Shown here one piece after another: positions 30,941 to 45,960 of a DNA stretch of 64,000 nucleotides. The notes beneath the pieces are model-generated. The model searched no databases, had not been told where the DNA came from, and saw only the letters and a list, made by a program, of their open reading frames with translations. Source of the stretch: Albula goreensis. Taxonomy: Eukaryota > Chordata > Actinopteri > Albuliformes > Albulidae. The first letter of the stretch is position 1. Each line of letters begins with the position of its first letter. The stretch is taken from assembly GCA_022829145.1 (NCBI GenBank), contig CM040764.1, forward strand, positions 6,002,875-6,066,874, written 5' to 3'. A program made the position numbers and the translations under genes.

Positions 30941-33900
30941 AATTGGAGGAGACACTACATTTGGTATGACATCCTTATTGTCAATCATATACTATACATA
31001 GTACTTACTGTAAAATGCATTGCTTCATTAAATATAGAACTACTGGGAAAGGGATGCAGGTGTCAATTGGTGGATGTGTGCAGGCTGGAACATTTTGCCC
31101 GAAACAAAGCTGCTCCAGGCCAGCACCCAAATCATCTACCCACAGTTTGACAAGCTGTAGCCACCGAGAGCATACCAAATCGCTGGTACTTCAAAGCGCT
31201 GAGACTGAGGCAAGAGTTCCGGTATTCTCTTTGTTCGTTACTTTTTTTCTGTGGCTGAACTTGTGCTAAATGATGAGCGGAATATTTCTTTCACCCGAGT
31301 TACCAATTTATCTTTCTGATCGCTGGAACTGCTACAATGGCCCACCGTCCCAAGAATGTTATAAATAACTGTCGGCCTGATCATTATGGCTATGTGAAGT
31401 ATTTTATTTGTGGGTTCCCTGGAGAAATTAGTTTCCGGAGAAAAATTGAAGGGCGGGAACCAACAAGGGGTAGAATGATGGTGTGGGAATCTTAGAGTCT
31501 GGCTCATAGCCTCTGGAAAATTATTCCGACAGAGGCTATGTCTCTGATTGTAGTCAACCTTCTGGATAATAGTCAACCTCACTGTTGTATTGAGTATTAT
31601 TCTCTTATGCGGTGTCACTTTTGTTCCAGATATTTTAGGTCAAGAGAACTACTTTATTTTTAAACGCACTCCATGCTCTCAAAACATTGTAATTATTAGT
31701 CTTGTCACACACCTGCTATTACAGGGTCATTCCACTAGATGCTGCTGTTATCTTCTTATATGAGATGGATGGAGGGTATGACCCTCTGTGTGACTGTTTT
31801 CAACTTACAAAATCAGATTATTATATGGTAAATAGCATTCTGTGTTCCAGCTGTATAATTGTATAACACAGTGACTGCTTGTTTTAATGTTTTACTGCGA
31901 CTGAGAATATATTCCCCAGATTACCTTTCGCTGCTCAGTACGTAATCATCGGTGTCAAACCTTTCTCCACTTTAAAGCCTCTCATTCCCTCGATTTTTAA
32001 AAATTCCCCTCACATGAAATAGATTCATTTCAAAATGCCTTATTGGCATGAAACACAAACATTTTGTAAATGCAATCAAAGCACAGAACATTCATTATGG
32101 TAAAATTAATTAAATGTTGTTAATAAAATGTCCCGAATTTAGGAGAAGGACTGGAATAATAAAATAAAAAACAGACTAAATAATTCATATTTTTATAGTG
32201 ATTTTGTATTAATTGTATTGGCTGGTGTATTGGTATTCATGCTCCCTCAGGCTGTGAGAGACGGCTGTGTACTTCACTGCCAGCATATTATAGCTCTCCT
32301 GCTCCAGGTATTTTACTGCTTGTCACATGTCACAACTTGTTTCCTCTTGACATAACTGTCATACAGTCTTCACCCTTTACAGCAATTTTGGTAAGTTTGT
32401 AAAATAGAACATTGTGCCAAAGAAAATCAAATGTTTTTCTCATAAACTTATAAACAACCAAACAGCCATTGATTATTTAGAGTGCACAGGTTTTCTAGTC
32501 AGTGGTGCAGCTTGTAGTTGGGGGAAAGCTAATTTGACTTTTACACAAGACACTGTGTCTAAGGTAGTCTTCAAGTGTTCATAGTTGAATTTGGCAAACA
32601 ATGCTGAGACTGAGACTACTAGCACGGCTCAAGATGCCAAGATGATTGTTGGAAAAAAAGTATCTTCACTTAAAAAATCTATACCGCATGTGATAGAGTG
32701 GATGAAAGATAAAATTGATTACCTCAACGCTACTGTTCCTCGCATCATTTAGTGTCCTGTAGGCTCTATGTGTCTTTGGAGTGTCAGGACAGTTAAGTTA
32801 CTGAACAGGTAAGCTGGGAAAGGAATGACAGTTTTATTTTTTTTTTTATGGCACTAGCAGAAGATGGTTACCCACTCCACCAGGGAAATGTGAAATGGAG
32901 CCATCAGGGTTTCAAAAGTGCATGAAGTGTCTCTTTTGGGACTGACAGCTGAGCAGTATAAAATTTTGGAGGGTGAAATAGGCTTTTGAGGTGGATCAGC
33001 TCTTTTCCAGAGAACTTTTAGCACAGTGCCTCGAACTCAGTGAAAATATTAATAGTTGGACAGTGACGTTGCAGGATGCGCCCAGTAATATATGAACAGA
33101 TGCAGCTGGAGACTGAATGATTTGAAAGGAGATGGCATTAAAACCCAATGTACACATAGACTGTAATACGACGTAAAGTTTGCGAAAGTCGCATGGAAAC
33201 AATTTTACAATATTGACAAGCTAAATCTTTAATTGTGTGCAGCATTTTAATCTTAATTTCACTGATTGCATTTTCAACTTTTGAGGACATTTCATATCGG
33301 GCTTTAATCGTCTCGTTGCGTGTCTTCAGGTCTTCGGCTATATTCCTTCAGTGAATATTCTCTCTTTCTGTAACGCTAATGATGTGTAATTCAAGACAAA
33401 AGAGGACGATTTAGCTTAACACGTGGGATATCATTCACTACATTCAATGAAGATAGTTGTAAGAAAATGTATGAATATAAATTTCGGGCTAACACTGAAG
33501 GTCTTCTCCAAGTTTCCAAAATTTGAATAAGTACGCATATTTCTTGTTTATTGAAGGAAGAAAGGAAGAATTCCTTACAAGTGGTACCTTACCAACATAC
33601 ATTATTCAGAGTTATGTTTTTGAATCAGAATAGACTTAGAGTTTAAAAAGAGTTTAAAATTAAGAAAAAAGACATTGTGTCCTTTGGCTTAAGTGAAATC
33701 AAAAACACCGCACGTTCGAAGCGTGGAACTCTTTCACACTTGTCCCTTGAGTAAAGTGTCGTCAGCACATGGCACTTCTGCGCTTGTAAAGTGTCTTACC
33801 TAACCTTTCACACTCCTTTTAGTCCATAGGATGCCAATTGTCACATGTGTTAATGTAGACCAGCATGAATACAGGTGTACAATAAAAAAAAGTCGCTCCG

Positions 33901-36900
33901 TAGAGTCCGAACACTGCGAAAAAAAGACGTTATTCTCACCTAAGCATGATCAACGTTTTGAGCCGAACTGGGTCTGTCCCAGCGAGGACGCATACAGGAC
34001 CATTGTGGTGAAAAACATTTTATTTGTTTGCAGTTACTGCAGTACGGATTCTGTCCCTTTGTGTCATAATGTTCATTGGTCTTATTCAATTCCTGTTGTT
34101 TCAGCACAATACAGTAAAAATCTTTATTTTGTCATGAAGGACACTCGATATAGGTCTTGGTTTCAGGGACCTGAAATACCATGGTATTGAACAAGTAGAA
34201 GCAAGCATGATTAATTTTTATTGAGGTGGTTCTCAAACCATGCTGGTTATACATGAATACTGTGCGGTCGCTGCAGACCCGCATATTGATTAGTAGCTTA
34301 ATTAGCCGCAGGTGCGAGCTACTGCTGATTGCGGTCATCGGTGCTCAGGTGAACTCATATTTCAGAAACTGGAGTCCCATTTTCTGTGCGTTGTTTCTTT
34401 TTTATTTTTGGTTTTTGGGATATAATAATCACAAGCGTTCTCATTCCCCTGGAATGGAAGTGACATGCACAGATCCCTAAACCCTACATATCTGTGAGTA
34501 AACGTGTTTTACTGTACTACCGGGGTTATCAACGCCAAGACTTTGTGTTGCTCTTACAGATGACTGGAGAGATGTGGGAATGTGGGAGTGTTGTTGCCTT
34601 TTCTCATGACCTCATCTCAAGCATAGTTTAGCTGCAGGTCGGTTTACTGTACTTTACTGTACAGACTACAGTCTCTTTCAAGTAAATCAGTTTATTGTCA
34701 GTTTCATCTCCATATTTGATTGTGAAATTCCCCTTTTTAAGACACATAAGAGGCGTGGACATGTACACACTGTCATAAAGTATACACCAGTATTCAGTCA
34801 TATGTGTAGATTTACCTGTAAGGATGTACATGCTGTCTGTGAATTTGTGGCTGTTTTTGCAATGTAAGTTTTTGTTGAGTTGAAGGTAGTTGATGCTGAA
34901 GCTATTGATGACCAGGGGTGTCACCAGACCCTGTTTAAGTTGCCAGTGTGAGGATGTGGGCACTGGGGGCCTGTGCCCCAGTAGTACAAAAAGGGTAGAA
35001 ACATCCCTGTTGATGACATTTGTTGTTTGTGCCAGAATGTGATTGTCTGTGTGCATATGTATGCATGAAATTGTGCATTGTATGTGAGACTATTTGTCTG
35101 CCTTATGTTTGTGTCTATGGGCATGCTCGTGTATCCGTGCGTATAAACCAGTGCAGTTTGCTCTCCCTGTGTCTGCCTCTCGCTGGCCAAAGAGCACCAG
35201 CTTGAACAGTTCCTCTGTGGGGGGTCTGAGTGAGCATCTGTGAGTCGGGCATCAGTGTTGGGGTGGAGAGGGGCAGGGTACGGGGTGGGGGTGGTGATAC
35301 AGCCTGTCACAAAACACACACTCAGCAGGTGGAAGGGGATTGTGTCTCTCTGAGGTGATGAGGCGTGAAGTCTTCATCAGAAACCTGCGAATGGGATGTT
35401 GCAGGGGCTCTGAAGGAGAGCCAATCAGCTGAGAGTCAGCAGATGCACAGGAAATACTACTCTGACAAACAACCTGTTAAAAGCCCACTTAAAATGGAAG
35501 CAGAAAGTAGTGACCATTGACTTAGTAGTGATCTCTTGCTGAATTTGGTCAAAAGTAATGCCCCCTCCACTTTCTTAGTGAACGGATAAATATTTCACAT
35601 CTGTAATTTTGCAAAAACATTAGTCATGACATGTGCAAGATTTTTTGGTGGTACTTATGGTTCAAATATTCATATTTTCAATATTGATTTTCAGACCTGA
35701 ATTCTCTGCCTTAATGGAAATATACTGTACAGCAGCATACTTGTATCCTAAAATGAATTTAAAACATATTGCTTTGAATTGCATTTCTGAAGCGGTGGAT
35801 GATTGTGCGATGGCATTTTCAAATTACAGGATGCAATATATATTGCTAAAAATGTCAGGATGAGTCAAGTGGGGCTTCAACGCTTTTGGAAAGGGTGTAG
35901 CAGTTATGAATCGGTTTCCTGTTCCACTCTGCCGCTTTGGGAAACAGAGCCAACATGGAGGGCCGTCCTTTTCAGGCCAGCAATGCTTGAGGTCCGGGAC
36001 CATGAGAACGAGAGCGCTTTCCCCTTGTGTCGTCCTAAAATAAAATGCCAATCATGGGAAACGTCCCTGGTGCGTGACAGAACTTGACTCTGGGCAGCTG
36101 TAGTCCAGTTCCTCTGACCTAGCATCGTGCCCTGCTGGCTGGCTGAGATGACCGAGAGGTCCTGACTGGAGTCAGCAATGACAATTAATCTCATTGGGGC
36201 AATTAGTCTTTTTGCCTGTCATATTTACATGGTGGTTCTCAATCTGGTCATCGAACCTCCCCTACATTTGATTGGCTGCTGTCCTGCCTTCAGCGCCTCC
36301 ATCTCTTACAGAGAGTTTTGTCTTTATTTCTTTCTCTTTTGGCTTTGGCCACCTATCAGCTTATTTGCTCCGATCTGAAGTTGTATTTGATTGGCTGAGG
36401 TGGCTATCATTTCTCTGACTTCTGTTTTCCTACTTGACAGAAATGCAGCAACAGTGGTGATGGTTGACAACAAATATGCACTGTACTGATATTTGGTTTG
36501 GGGAGATTTTAGTGCAAGTCTGTACAATAGTAGATTTGAAGTATCCTCTCTTTTACCTTTGTAAGGCACCACAATGAATTTTTCTGAAAGCTACATATCA
36601 TGTCTGATCTATATGATGTCAAGTTTGTTGTTAATTATCCACAGAGATGTTCATAGAATGCTGTCATTCTGGCTGTATGCTCTTTATTTTCTATGATTAA
36701 AGGAACAAGTCTTAGGGTTTATTGGTTGTCTGTGCTGGTCAAATCACAAATGTAAATCAAAAATTTTTGTTTCGAGTTACTGAAAAGGATTGAAAATGGA
36801 GTTGAGTCCAGTGTTTTGCCTGCATTGAATTTGAATGGCCAGGGCAAAGGTTACATTGTGGTTCAGTGGAAAATTCTATTTGATCAAATTGTTCAATTGT

Positions 36901-37000
36901 TCAGTGCTTAGCTACCTGTGTAATCCTGTTAGCATTGAGGGCAAACCAAGTTATGTGGTAGCTGGACTTTTATGAGCCAGAAAAACAGGCAATATTTTTA
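30941..37000. other. Intergenic DNA, no gene seen
   Basis: AT-rich DNA with only short chance ORFs. It includes a poly-T run (32833-32847) and TG/CA-poor sequence. No tRNA, rRNA, microsatellite of note, or recognisable transposon was found. Conserved elements cannot be excluded without comparison. Confidence 0.55.
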
Positions 37001-40000
37001 AATAATATGCTACTCCAAAACTAACTCAGATGTGGTACAAAATAATTATCAGAATTATTAAGTCCAAATAAACACGTGGTGTAATTGACCTCCACTTACT
37101 TTTGCAATGCTCGTCAGGTGTGGTTAGGACACTGTAATTCTGCTCACTTGCAATGTATCTGACACAACTGCACAAAAATACCGAGTCGAAAGTCGTTGGT
37201 AAGGCTGGCGATGTGCCCGGACCGAGGAAAGCGCAGCGGCTCCAAACTCCCTCCCCCACCTGATCCCACACACTGTGGTGAAATCAAAGACCAAGCTGAA
37301 GCTGGACCCCTGGCTGCAGGCCAAGACGGCCTCTCCAGGTGATTGATACTCTTGCTAACCGAAATGAACAGAGTTTTGAGGGTGGTGGTGGGGGCGGTGG
37401 GGGGCTGCATTCTGGGCTGTGCAATGGAGAACATCCGGCCCACTGTAACCACTTTGGCCTCGGCTCTCCAGGACTGGCCCAAAGATCATAAGTCAAAGAT
37501 CATATGCAGGACCTAAGCTGGTGAACTACATTCACTGTAGAGGCAGCCTGGACACCAGAACTCCAATTCCCATCAGGCCACACAGGGACCGACTGCTGAA
37601 CTTCTCCAGGAAGATCATAGAGAGCACAGTATTCTCTGATTAACAGTCTCCGGCTGGCTTCTCTGTTTCTCATGACTGGCTGAGAAAACCGCCCCAGGCA
37701 AATACATTATGAATGACTGTGCATTTGTAAACAGGCCTTCGGCACCGGCCGGAGCTTCGGCTGTACAACACGATGTCAGGAGGGGAACGAGGACCGCTGT
37801 GTACACAGACTGAACAGCAAACACAGGCAACATTTACCATCAAACATGGGAGCCAAACAACCCAAGGAAGCTCAAATATCACACAAACGCACACGGCCAC
37901 GCACCCACGCACCCTGGCATGGGAAATTACATTTTTAATATGACCGTTAAAAGATAACGCTAATAAGTTTTCAAGTCTTGTACAGCCATGGAAGAGGATT
38001 CATCTCAATGAGCCAGATGCAGTACTGGTACATGGATGTTCTTTCTCAGCGCATTTCAAGGAAATATATATATATATATTTTTTTGAACTGTTCCGATGG
38101 CAGTCCCTCAGTGACTTCCTTTTTATGTTTAATTTTTACGTGGGAGCTTTGTGGAGGAGTTCAATTTATTTTAGTGGAAATTGTTGCATCGGTATCGTTT
38201 TTGTGCTGCCTTTGAATCAGCCCTTTCCTTCTGGGTGCTATCACCAGAACGAAAACATTTCTAAACATCTCAGACCAGCCCCAGGGGGGGTTCACAGGTT
38301 GGTTGGGTGGGGGGAAGGGTGGGTCCTGCCTAAATTGGGATGGAGTGGGGGGTTGGGTTCGGCGGCTGCCCCTCAGGCGGTCTCCTCGCTGAGTGCACCC
38401 GAGCAGCGCCCTATCCGCCCCTGTCAGAGGCGTAATGTACAGGCACTTTGAGAACGATAAAAGCAATCTGAGCGTAGGAAATCTAATGTCTGCCTCCCCG
38501 TTTAAAGCTGTTTTATCTGCCCCTCTCAGAACTCTCGTACTGCCTCAGAACTTCACTTCACTTCCCAAAGTCTGACTGCACTGCAGCAGTGCTGGATGTC
38601 GCTCACTCACACATGTGATACGCGTACGTGTGCGCTTGGGCCGGGCTTCAATCAGCAGCTGGCCTTTAACACCCAAGTAAAAGCAGGTGATTGTGCAGAT
38701 CATTTGGATGCTGCTAATTGGATAAAACCAGCACTGTTAAATTTTGGATCGCACACGTTCATGTACACCACCCGATTGGTCACACTCGTTGTACCCTTTG
38801 GTCAGAAATGGTGTTAAATTTTTTAAAATTCTGTAGGTGTTGAAAATTCTGAAAAGTTCCTGTAGATCCTTGAGAATTTGAAGAAGCATGTCACAAACCA
38901 AAACACAATGAATATTTCAGAGAATGGAGAAGGGTTTTCACCTCCAGTACTGGAAGACCTCAGTGTCTGCCAATATATTCTACAATCAAACATTACACCA
39001 CTCGATTTCATTCATCAGGTCAGCTCCTGGACCGAGGAGGCAAATTAGATTGTGAAATCTGGTGGTGTGGTGCATGGTTGGGGCATATCTCTGCAGACAC
39101 TTTCAGGTTGAGTGTAACAGCCCAAAAAAAGTTAACAGGTATTTGCAATAATTTCACTGGGGTTTCAATGTTAAAATGTATTGAAATGGTCTGGTCTGGA
39201 ACACACTAGCTTCAGTGAACTGGGGGAACTGCACAGCTTTTTTCATTCCTCTTTTTCTTGCACGGTTGTGTCGGTCGACATGTCTCTGTGAGGCTGCGCT
39301 GATCTGAGGCGCTCAGCTGGTCGCCAGTGTGCTGTCCTTCCTCCGCGGCCCTCATTTAGACTTATGTCCTTGTTTCGCTAACAAACATCCTACCTTCATT
39401 TCACCCAAGAATCCCCCGGGGGGAGGGGGAGGGGGGAATAAATAGTTGCAGAAGGTTTTGCTGCTAAGGGCAACACAAGCGTGTCAGAGAGCAAAACCGC
39501 TCTCGTGGGCGGGGCAACAGATCAGCTCGCCAATCAAAATTCGGCACTGTGTAGATAGGGCCGGCTGCTCCGTGTGCCTCAAACAGGCTTAAGCCATTAG
39601 CTCAGCCATCGTCCCCAATCTCATCGCCCTCCTCTATCGATCGCACTGTTCTGCTCCCTCACCCTCCCCAACCACCCCCTCCCCCAACCCCCCACCACAC
39701 ACCATTACTGGCCACATTTGCTTAATGGATCTTTATTAAGGTAATTTAAATCAAGGTGTCAACCTGTCCCGCAAGAATGGAAATTCTGAACACGCATTAG
39801 GGCCCAGAACTTCAGCTCACTCGGCTTCCATTAAGTGACGAAGCATTCCAAACCTAAAAAAAAACCTGGAAACTGTGGTCTCTGAGAAAAATCTGATTCT
39901 AATGCTCAACACATACACACAACACAGACTGAGAACCCATTAATATAGTAACAGTACACAACAAAAAGCAACAGGGACATAAATCATTATGTCCTGATAA

Positions 40001-40600
40001 CTTGACTGTGAGCAGCCATTTAAGAGATATATAGCGAAGGGGAATACAATTGGTTTGAAAATGTGTTTTATTTTGACAGGTGCTTTGCTATATTGCTTTT
40101 TAATGATTCTTTTGCTTGTCACATAGCTGTTGAGCTCTTTTCCATGAACCACCTTGCTATTCGTGCTGACGTTTTAAAAAAAAAAAAAAGCCTCCTCCAG
40201 CTACTGGAAGTAAATTAAAAATGTACATTGCCATGTTAGTTTAAGCTGCCCCACCTGGGCATGTACACATCTCAATTACTGCTCTGACAATGCCCATGGC
40301 TAAAGCAGGGAGTACGGAAATTACAGATAGAAGGATGATGCCACCCAAGAGAATTAATAGGATACCAACAATAGGTCTGAATATCTCTCAATAGACTGTG
40401 CTGTCCAAGCTGGCCACCCTGAATGTCCAAGAGTGTCCTCTCCACAGATTCGTAGTGTAGCTACAGCACTGCTGAAAATATTTCATTTTCGATTCCCAAG
40501 GTATATGTGATCAAACTCTAATGATCTTTCTTATGTACAACATACTTTTAATATTTTGATTTTCATTACAGGAACAAAAGATGTGTGATTTGTTTTGACT
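37001..40600. other. Intergenic DNA with G/C-homopolymer patches
   Basis: No gene supported. G-rich patches at 37375-37405, 38285-38360 and 39415-39440 could form G-quadruplexes. Around 39520-39860, TAAT/ATTA cores and a CGATCGATAG-like palindrome occur in a non-repetitive stretch that may be a regulatory element. Confidence 0.45.
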
Positions 40601-40659
40601 TGTGTTTTCCAGTAGACATCGATTTCGGTTAGACTCATGTTTAGTAAATTGCTCTCACT

Positions 40660-40830
40660 CAAGTCAGCGACTGTAATTTAAGAAGGCATTCCTCATGTGG
40701 AATTAATCATGCCAAATTACGCCTTATTAAATGCATAAAGCTGCAATCTTAATAGATCACTCTCAGGCAATGGGTATCTTGTCAAGTATCGGGGAGTTAA
40801 AATGTTTCCAGTCATTCGCAGGTGAGGAAC
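40660..40830. promoter_or_regulatory. Candidate conserved non-coding element (TAAT-rich)
   Basis: Non-repetitive sequence dense in homeodomain-type cores (TAATTTAAG, GGAATTAATCATGCC, AAATTACGCC, CTTATTAAATG, CTTAATAG) with no ORF. Such clusters are typical of developmental enhancers. Evidence is composition only. Confidence 0.25.
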
Positions 40831-43800
40831 TGTGAGGCGGGGGCGCATGGTTATCTGCTGCGTTTGTGCGTTCTGCATTGACCGCATGGTGCTGTCCTAT
40901 TGGCTCAGTGAGCTTGAGAAAAATCCATCCTGACAACTGTCTGCCGTGGGACTCTTAAGAAACTTGCCGATTATTCTTATGATCGACGTCAGGCCCTGTG
41001 ATTAAAATCAATTCATTTTGTCTGTTTAATCCCTGTGTAGAACACACACACAAGACCTTAAAGATATTATATGTGCAGTGTGAGCAGCCGGACAGACTGC
41101 ATTTTCATTCATAGTGTTGCATTCTCCTCACAATCTTTTGCAAAGGTGCAAATATATATCGGTCTCGTCATCATTATTTAATTGCTTTCATGCCATGAGA
41201 GGTACCGTATCCTCTTTCTCTCTCGCTCGCTCTCTTTCACTACATTTAGGTAAACAAATCAATGTCTTCGCGCTTTCGTTAGAACTGCTGCTTGCTATTT
41301 CCTGACCTCAGTTCTTTTACATCCAGTGCAGAGAACATCGGAGGCGGAGTGTTTGTGGGAGAGCTCTAAATTCCCAGACAAATTAAACTCACTGCCAACA
41401 CCCATTTGTCTGAACTTACAGGCTTTAAATCTACTGCTACTAGACTCAATATCGTCATCTCCAACAAACGAGAGAAACCGCGTGCCTTCCACTTGAAATA
41501 GACTTGATGTATAGCTGTATACTCATGGAACTGGCAACTGTTTTCATTAGGACAAACTGATGAATGTATGTAGTTCTTCTATATATATAAAGTGTTACAC
41601 ATGAACTTAAGCAAGTAGACACAAATGACTTGTTCCAGAAAGATTCTGCTTACTCTGTCCAACTTCTCGAGGATCTAAAAAGATGACTTGGCTTAAGAAA
41701 ATGAGTTGAAAGCTGTGTATCTTTTGTATGACAGAATTATGATGAACAACATCATGGGTGGTTACATTAGATCTTATTTTTCCAAATCCGTTCTTGTTTG
41801 GAAAGGCTGCTGGCAGAGGATGTTACAAGTGACCAGATCTCATTTGCGTGTTCACACAAGCTTGTAATCTGTTGCCGAAATCGCGACTCATTTTTGGGAT
41901 GGGGGTAGATGCAAGTCAGCAAAGTGTCACATGAGGAATGCCGACAAAAACATCCGGCAAATGTAAAATTCACTTTTGCCAAGATGCAGTAAAGCCCGTG
42001 GAAACGACAGACAGAGAGATCCATTTTAGATTAAGTCAGTGTTATTTCAGTACTACAGGGAAGAGTACTGACTATATTTTTCAGAAACCAAATATTAGGT
42101 TATGCCACCGTCGTTCTGCTATTTTCTCTCTACCAGAGCGTGTGTGTGTGTGTGTGTGTGAGTTTGTGTGTGTGTGTGTGTGTGTGGCTAGCTGACAATC
42201 GGAGAACCCCGTTAGCGGGTCAGCAGCCATGGGATTTTACTGAGGAGAGACGATCCGGAAGACAAAGCATGAAGCATGGGTGTGCGGCATGGAAGTATTC
42301 TGCAAGCGCACTCTCTCTCTCACAGCAAGTGTAGTTCCCCATTCCCTCTGAATAACCCCCCCCACAACCCCCTCACAAACACCCATTTCCCCTGCCGAGG
42401 GTAAACCCTTCCGCATGCCCATTCATCTGCCCACTCTTCAAGGTGTGATGAATAATTTGAGTGAACAGCATCAAAATTACCCGCACACGATGTTGACTGA
42501 TGTGCTGGACTCTTTGAATCAGATGACTAAACTGTCTAATTTGTATGAAATGACTTCTGGGTCACTGTGAGCCTGCAGACATGATTGAGCGAGTCCCCGA
42601 GGTGAGGGAGGGCCCTGTAACCATGGGAGTGAAATTTTAAAAACGCATCATGCTCCTGCAGTGACATGTACCGAACAGCCCTGTGAAGAAGCTCTTCCTT
42701 CACTTGTGAAATACCTCCATTTCTGGCCACGATAAAGTGTGTGTTATTTTGTGTGTGTGTGTGTGTGTGTGTGGGAATGACTATGCATCTGTGAAGCACA
42801 GCACACTCAAATGATTGAACAGCTCTTTTTCTCGTACTTGAATTGATTTCATCAAAACTTGGACCAAAATCTATGTCGGGCGAAATGACCCCAGACTGCA
42901 AAAAGACAGAACCAATTGACCATTAATGAAAACATGTAAAAGTCAGACGAAGCTTAGAATGAGCTTCATGAAAACATCAATTGAGAAAATTGACGTTGGA
43001 AAATTGAACTTGGGGGAACAATGTACATTTCAGCATCGTAATGAGGCAGCCAGAGCAAAAGGGGGAGATGCTTTTAGGAGCCGATTCTGCCATATTAATG
43101 CTATGGTGTGTCTGCTCCGTAGCTGCAATTCCCTCCACTGAGTTTGTGGAATGCAGGTTTGCATAGGTGTGATGAAGTGAGTATGGCTTCCCTTTGCCCT
43201 GCAGTCTATGCTGTGCAGTCTCTGCTCTGGACAATTGCACTTCCTGCGCAGCTGGGGCAGACAGACAAAGGATTGACCCTGGGTACCTGATCACGCTGGG
43301 AAGTTGCTACAGTATTACAAACCGAATGGGGATACAATTTAGACAAATTATGTGTGGCTTTGCTAGACTCCCAGTGCCTGGTCCCCTTAGAGGAGGAGTC
43401 AGGGTACCTCAGTGCACTAAGAGACAGTGCTTTATCTGACACAGTTACACGACATGGCGGAGCAAGCGCTAACGACAGGGGGAGGAAGACAGAAACTCAT
43501 CAGAAATAGCCAATCAAGCGAAACCAAAGGTGAGGAAAGCAACATCAAGGAAATAAACATGCCCCCACCACCATCCCCTCACCCCCAGAGACAGTGCTGA
43601 AACCGTAGACTAAGATCGAAGTCCAAACGCACGATGGCTGATTGCCACACTTGCGGAGACTTGGCGTTCACCATTGATTAAAGTCTGTGTATGCTCATTT
43701 ACTGTTAGGGAGACCCACAGATCGTTGGGCACAATTCAGCAGGCAGGGTCTCCAGGGTTCTGCAGTGCTGGCACAGCTTATGAATGAAAGATCCTGACTG

Positions 43801-45470
43801 TTTCGCCCTTCCTCCACGTCTGGACTCCTAGGCAATTACCCCACACCACCATGGGTGAGCCTACAGTATTTCTAACAACTGCGGACATTAATGTAGCCGC
43901 CGTCCTTGGCCTCTGACAAACAACATTATGACATTTATCCATGGCTTTAATGCCAGACCATATCATTTGTATCATCAAAGACTTCCACTACCAATTAAGC
44001 TGCCTTTTTTCAATTATTTTTACCCATGATCCTTGTGGGCGGCAGCAGTGCACAGGTGGCCCGTCTCTAGATAAGCAAGAACTTTTGAGCTCAGACAGAA
44101 AGAGCGAGAGCTTTTGGCTGGACCTTCTGATTGGAAAAATGAGTGGATAATTAAGACCTTTTTTTTTTTCTCCATGTGGGAAAAACTGAGCCAATGAAAA
44201 ATGATGGCAATGAAAAATACCGTGTGTGCCTGTCAAAGTCGGTTTTTCTCAAAGGCAGAAAGAGGAAGGTAGAGCGGGGGTGCGGTGGGGTGGGGTGGGG
44301 GGGTAGGGGGAAAATTCAGCTCAAATAAGCTGGCTGTCGCATTCAGGCCTCGTCATCAAGGAGTAATTCAGCTGAGCACGAAGGGTGTTTCCTGTCAGGC
44401 TGAAAGAGATGGCGGATTTTCGAGCGCCTTTCCTCTCTGAGAAACTGACAGAAGTCATTTGATGTGAGTCCCTCCACTCCCTCATGGCCCTCACTGTCCG
44501 ATCATCTTCCGAGCCTCGCTTTTCGAAATAATTTTTATGAGAGATGGGGAAACGTGAGGGAAAGACTGTGAAACGGATGGAGGCGGATGACATTTTTCAG
44601 CTGAGGTGGTTGCTGTAGGAACACCAGTCTCACTGCGTTATGTGCCCGTGTCTCTGAACAGAGAAACACATGCTTTTGTCAGTTTAGTCAAACATTTCTT
44701 TCATTTTGTACCATGTCTCCAAGGTCAATCTGTGTGTTCCTTCACTGTTTATTTAAACCTGTCTAAGGTAGACTCAAGGAATAAATACCTTCAGTGCAAA
44801 GGGTTTTCCTTCAGACTTACACGCATGGGCCCAACTTCGCCTCTCCCAGGCCCCTCCGCTCACTCAACCACACCTACACTCCGTGTTACATGATTTAAAC
44901 TGAATAAAAATGCATACACCAATGTGTCATTAATGTTTCAGATGATATAGTGTACAGTAAACATGCCGTGAATATTCTTCTCTATAGCTGCATAGCAGCA
45001 GTGTAGTGGGACCTTCACTAATGTTGAGCCTGGTCATTAACACACAAGTGACTGGATCTAGAGGACTGTTAATACACCCCCAACACCAGTAAACCCAAAG
45101 TTAAGGCATGCCAGCGGGCCAAAGGAGAATACACTTAGCAAAATGCTTCGAATCGTCCCTTTACATAAGTCCTGAGCTCTTGGTAGCAGTGGCTGAAGAG
45201 CTCTACACATCAGACCTTGGTGTTCAGGTGCCCTGAAACGGCACGAGAAATTCTGATTAATATCGGTCCTTGGAAACGAGGAGCATGACTGCTCGTGTCA
45301 CAGTAGGGAACAAAAGGCACCAACAAAAAAAAAGAAATGTTTTCTTTTATTTTTGCCTCTGTGAATATAAATCTAAGTTATTGTACCTCTGCAGGTTCTC
45401 TCTCACCGTTTCCCTGCCTCCCCCTCCAATCGCTTGGGAGGGTTGCTTTACGATGCGTTTTGTCTTCTTT
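40831..45470. other. Intergenic DNA, no gene seen
   Basis: Contains TG microsatellites (42139-42185, 42748-42773), a G-rich patch (44276-44312) and TAAT-core-rich stretches (about 42900-43110, 43880-44160). Nothing coding is recognised. Confidence 0.5.
42139..42185 (+). repeat. (TG)n microsatellite
   Basis: Two TG runs separated by AGTTTG. A second run lies at 42748-42773. Confidence 0.9.
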
Positions 45471-45479
45471 TCCCTGATT

Positions 45480-45960
45480 TAAGTGACATCATGATGAATT
45501 GCTTTGCATGGGCAAGGCAGGGGGCACCGGCAGGCAGTTCATTCTCTGCTCTCCAGTGAACTGGATGGCGCTCCATTTCCAAGGCAGATCCCTTTAATTA
45601 AAACCTCAGTGAGGAGCATTAGCGCTTTCGCTGACATTAAATAGAAGATAACTGGCACTAATGGAGGGCTTTCCGTGGCAAGTGGAGGATGAGTTATTCT
45701 CTTTTAGACTGGGGGGGGTTGGGATTGGTTGGGGTGGGGGAGGGAACGTCCCAGGCAATAAAATAGAGATTAGCTTCTTCCTTATGGGTATCAAAGCCGA
45801 TCTGCACTTCTGGACCTCGCTGAGATCTCGCTCTGATGAAACTGTGTGGGGAAGTGTCTTCCGTCTGACCCGGAGGCTTAGCCACAACAAGTGCATCGGC
45901 ACGTAAACACTCAGGAACGGAGGCCTGAAGTTGGAATGAAAGTGAACAAGAGAGACGTTT
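45480..45960. promoter_or_regulatory. Candidate conserved non-coding element with octamer-like site
   Basis: Contains ATTGCTTTGCATGG (octamer-like, from about 45498), TTTAATTAAAACC and GCATTAGCGC in unique sequence. A long minus-strand ORF (45606-46235) overlaps it. Both readings are possible, and the regulatory one rests on motif density alone. Confidence 0.22.

Noticed and set aside
37978-38451. 157-codon ORF
   Set aside because: Reads through an AT microsatellite and a G-rich patch. No domain.
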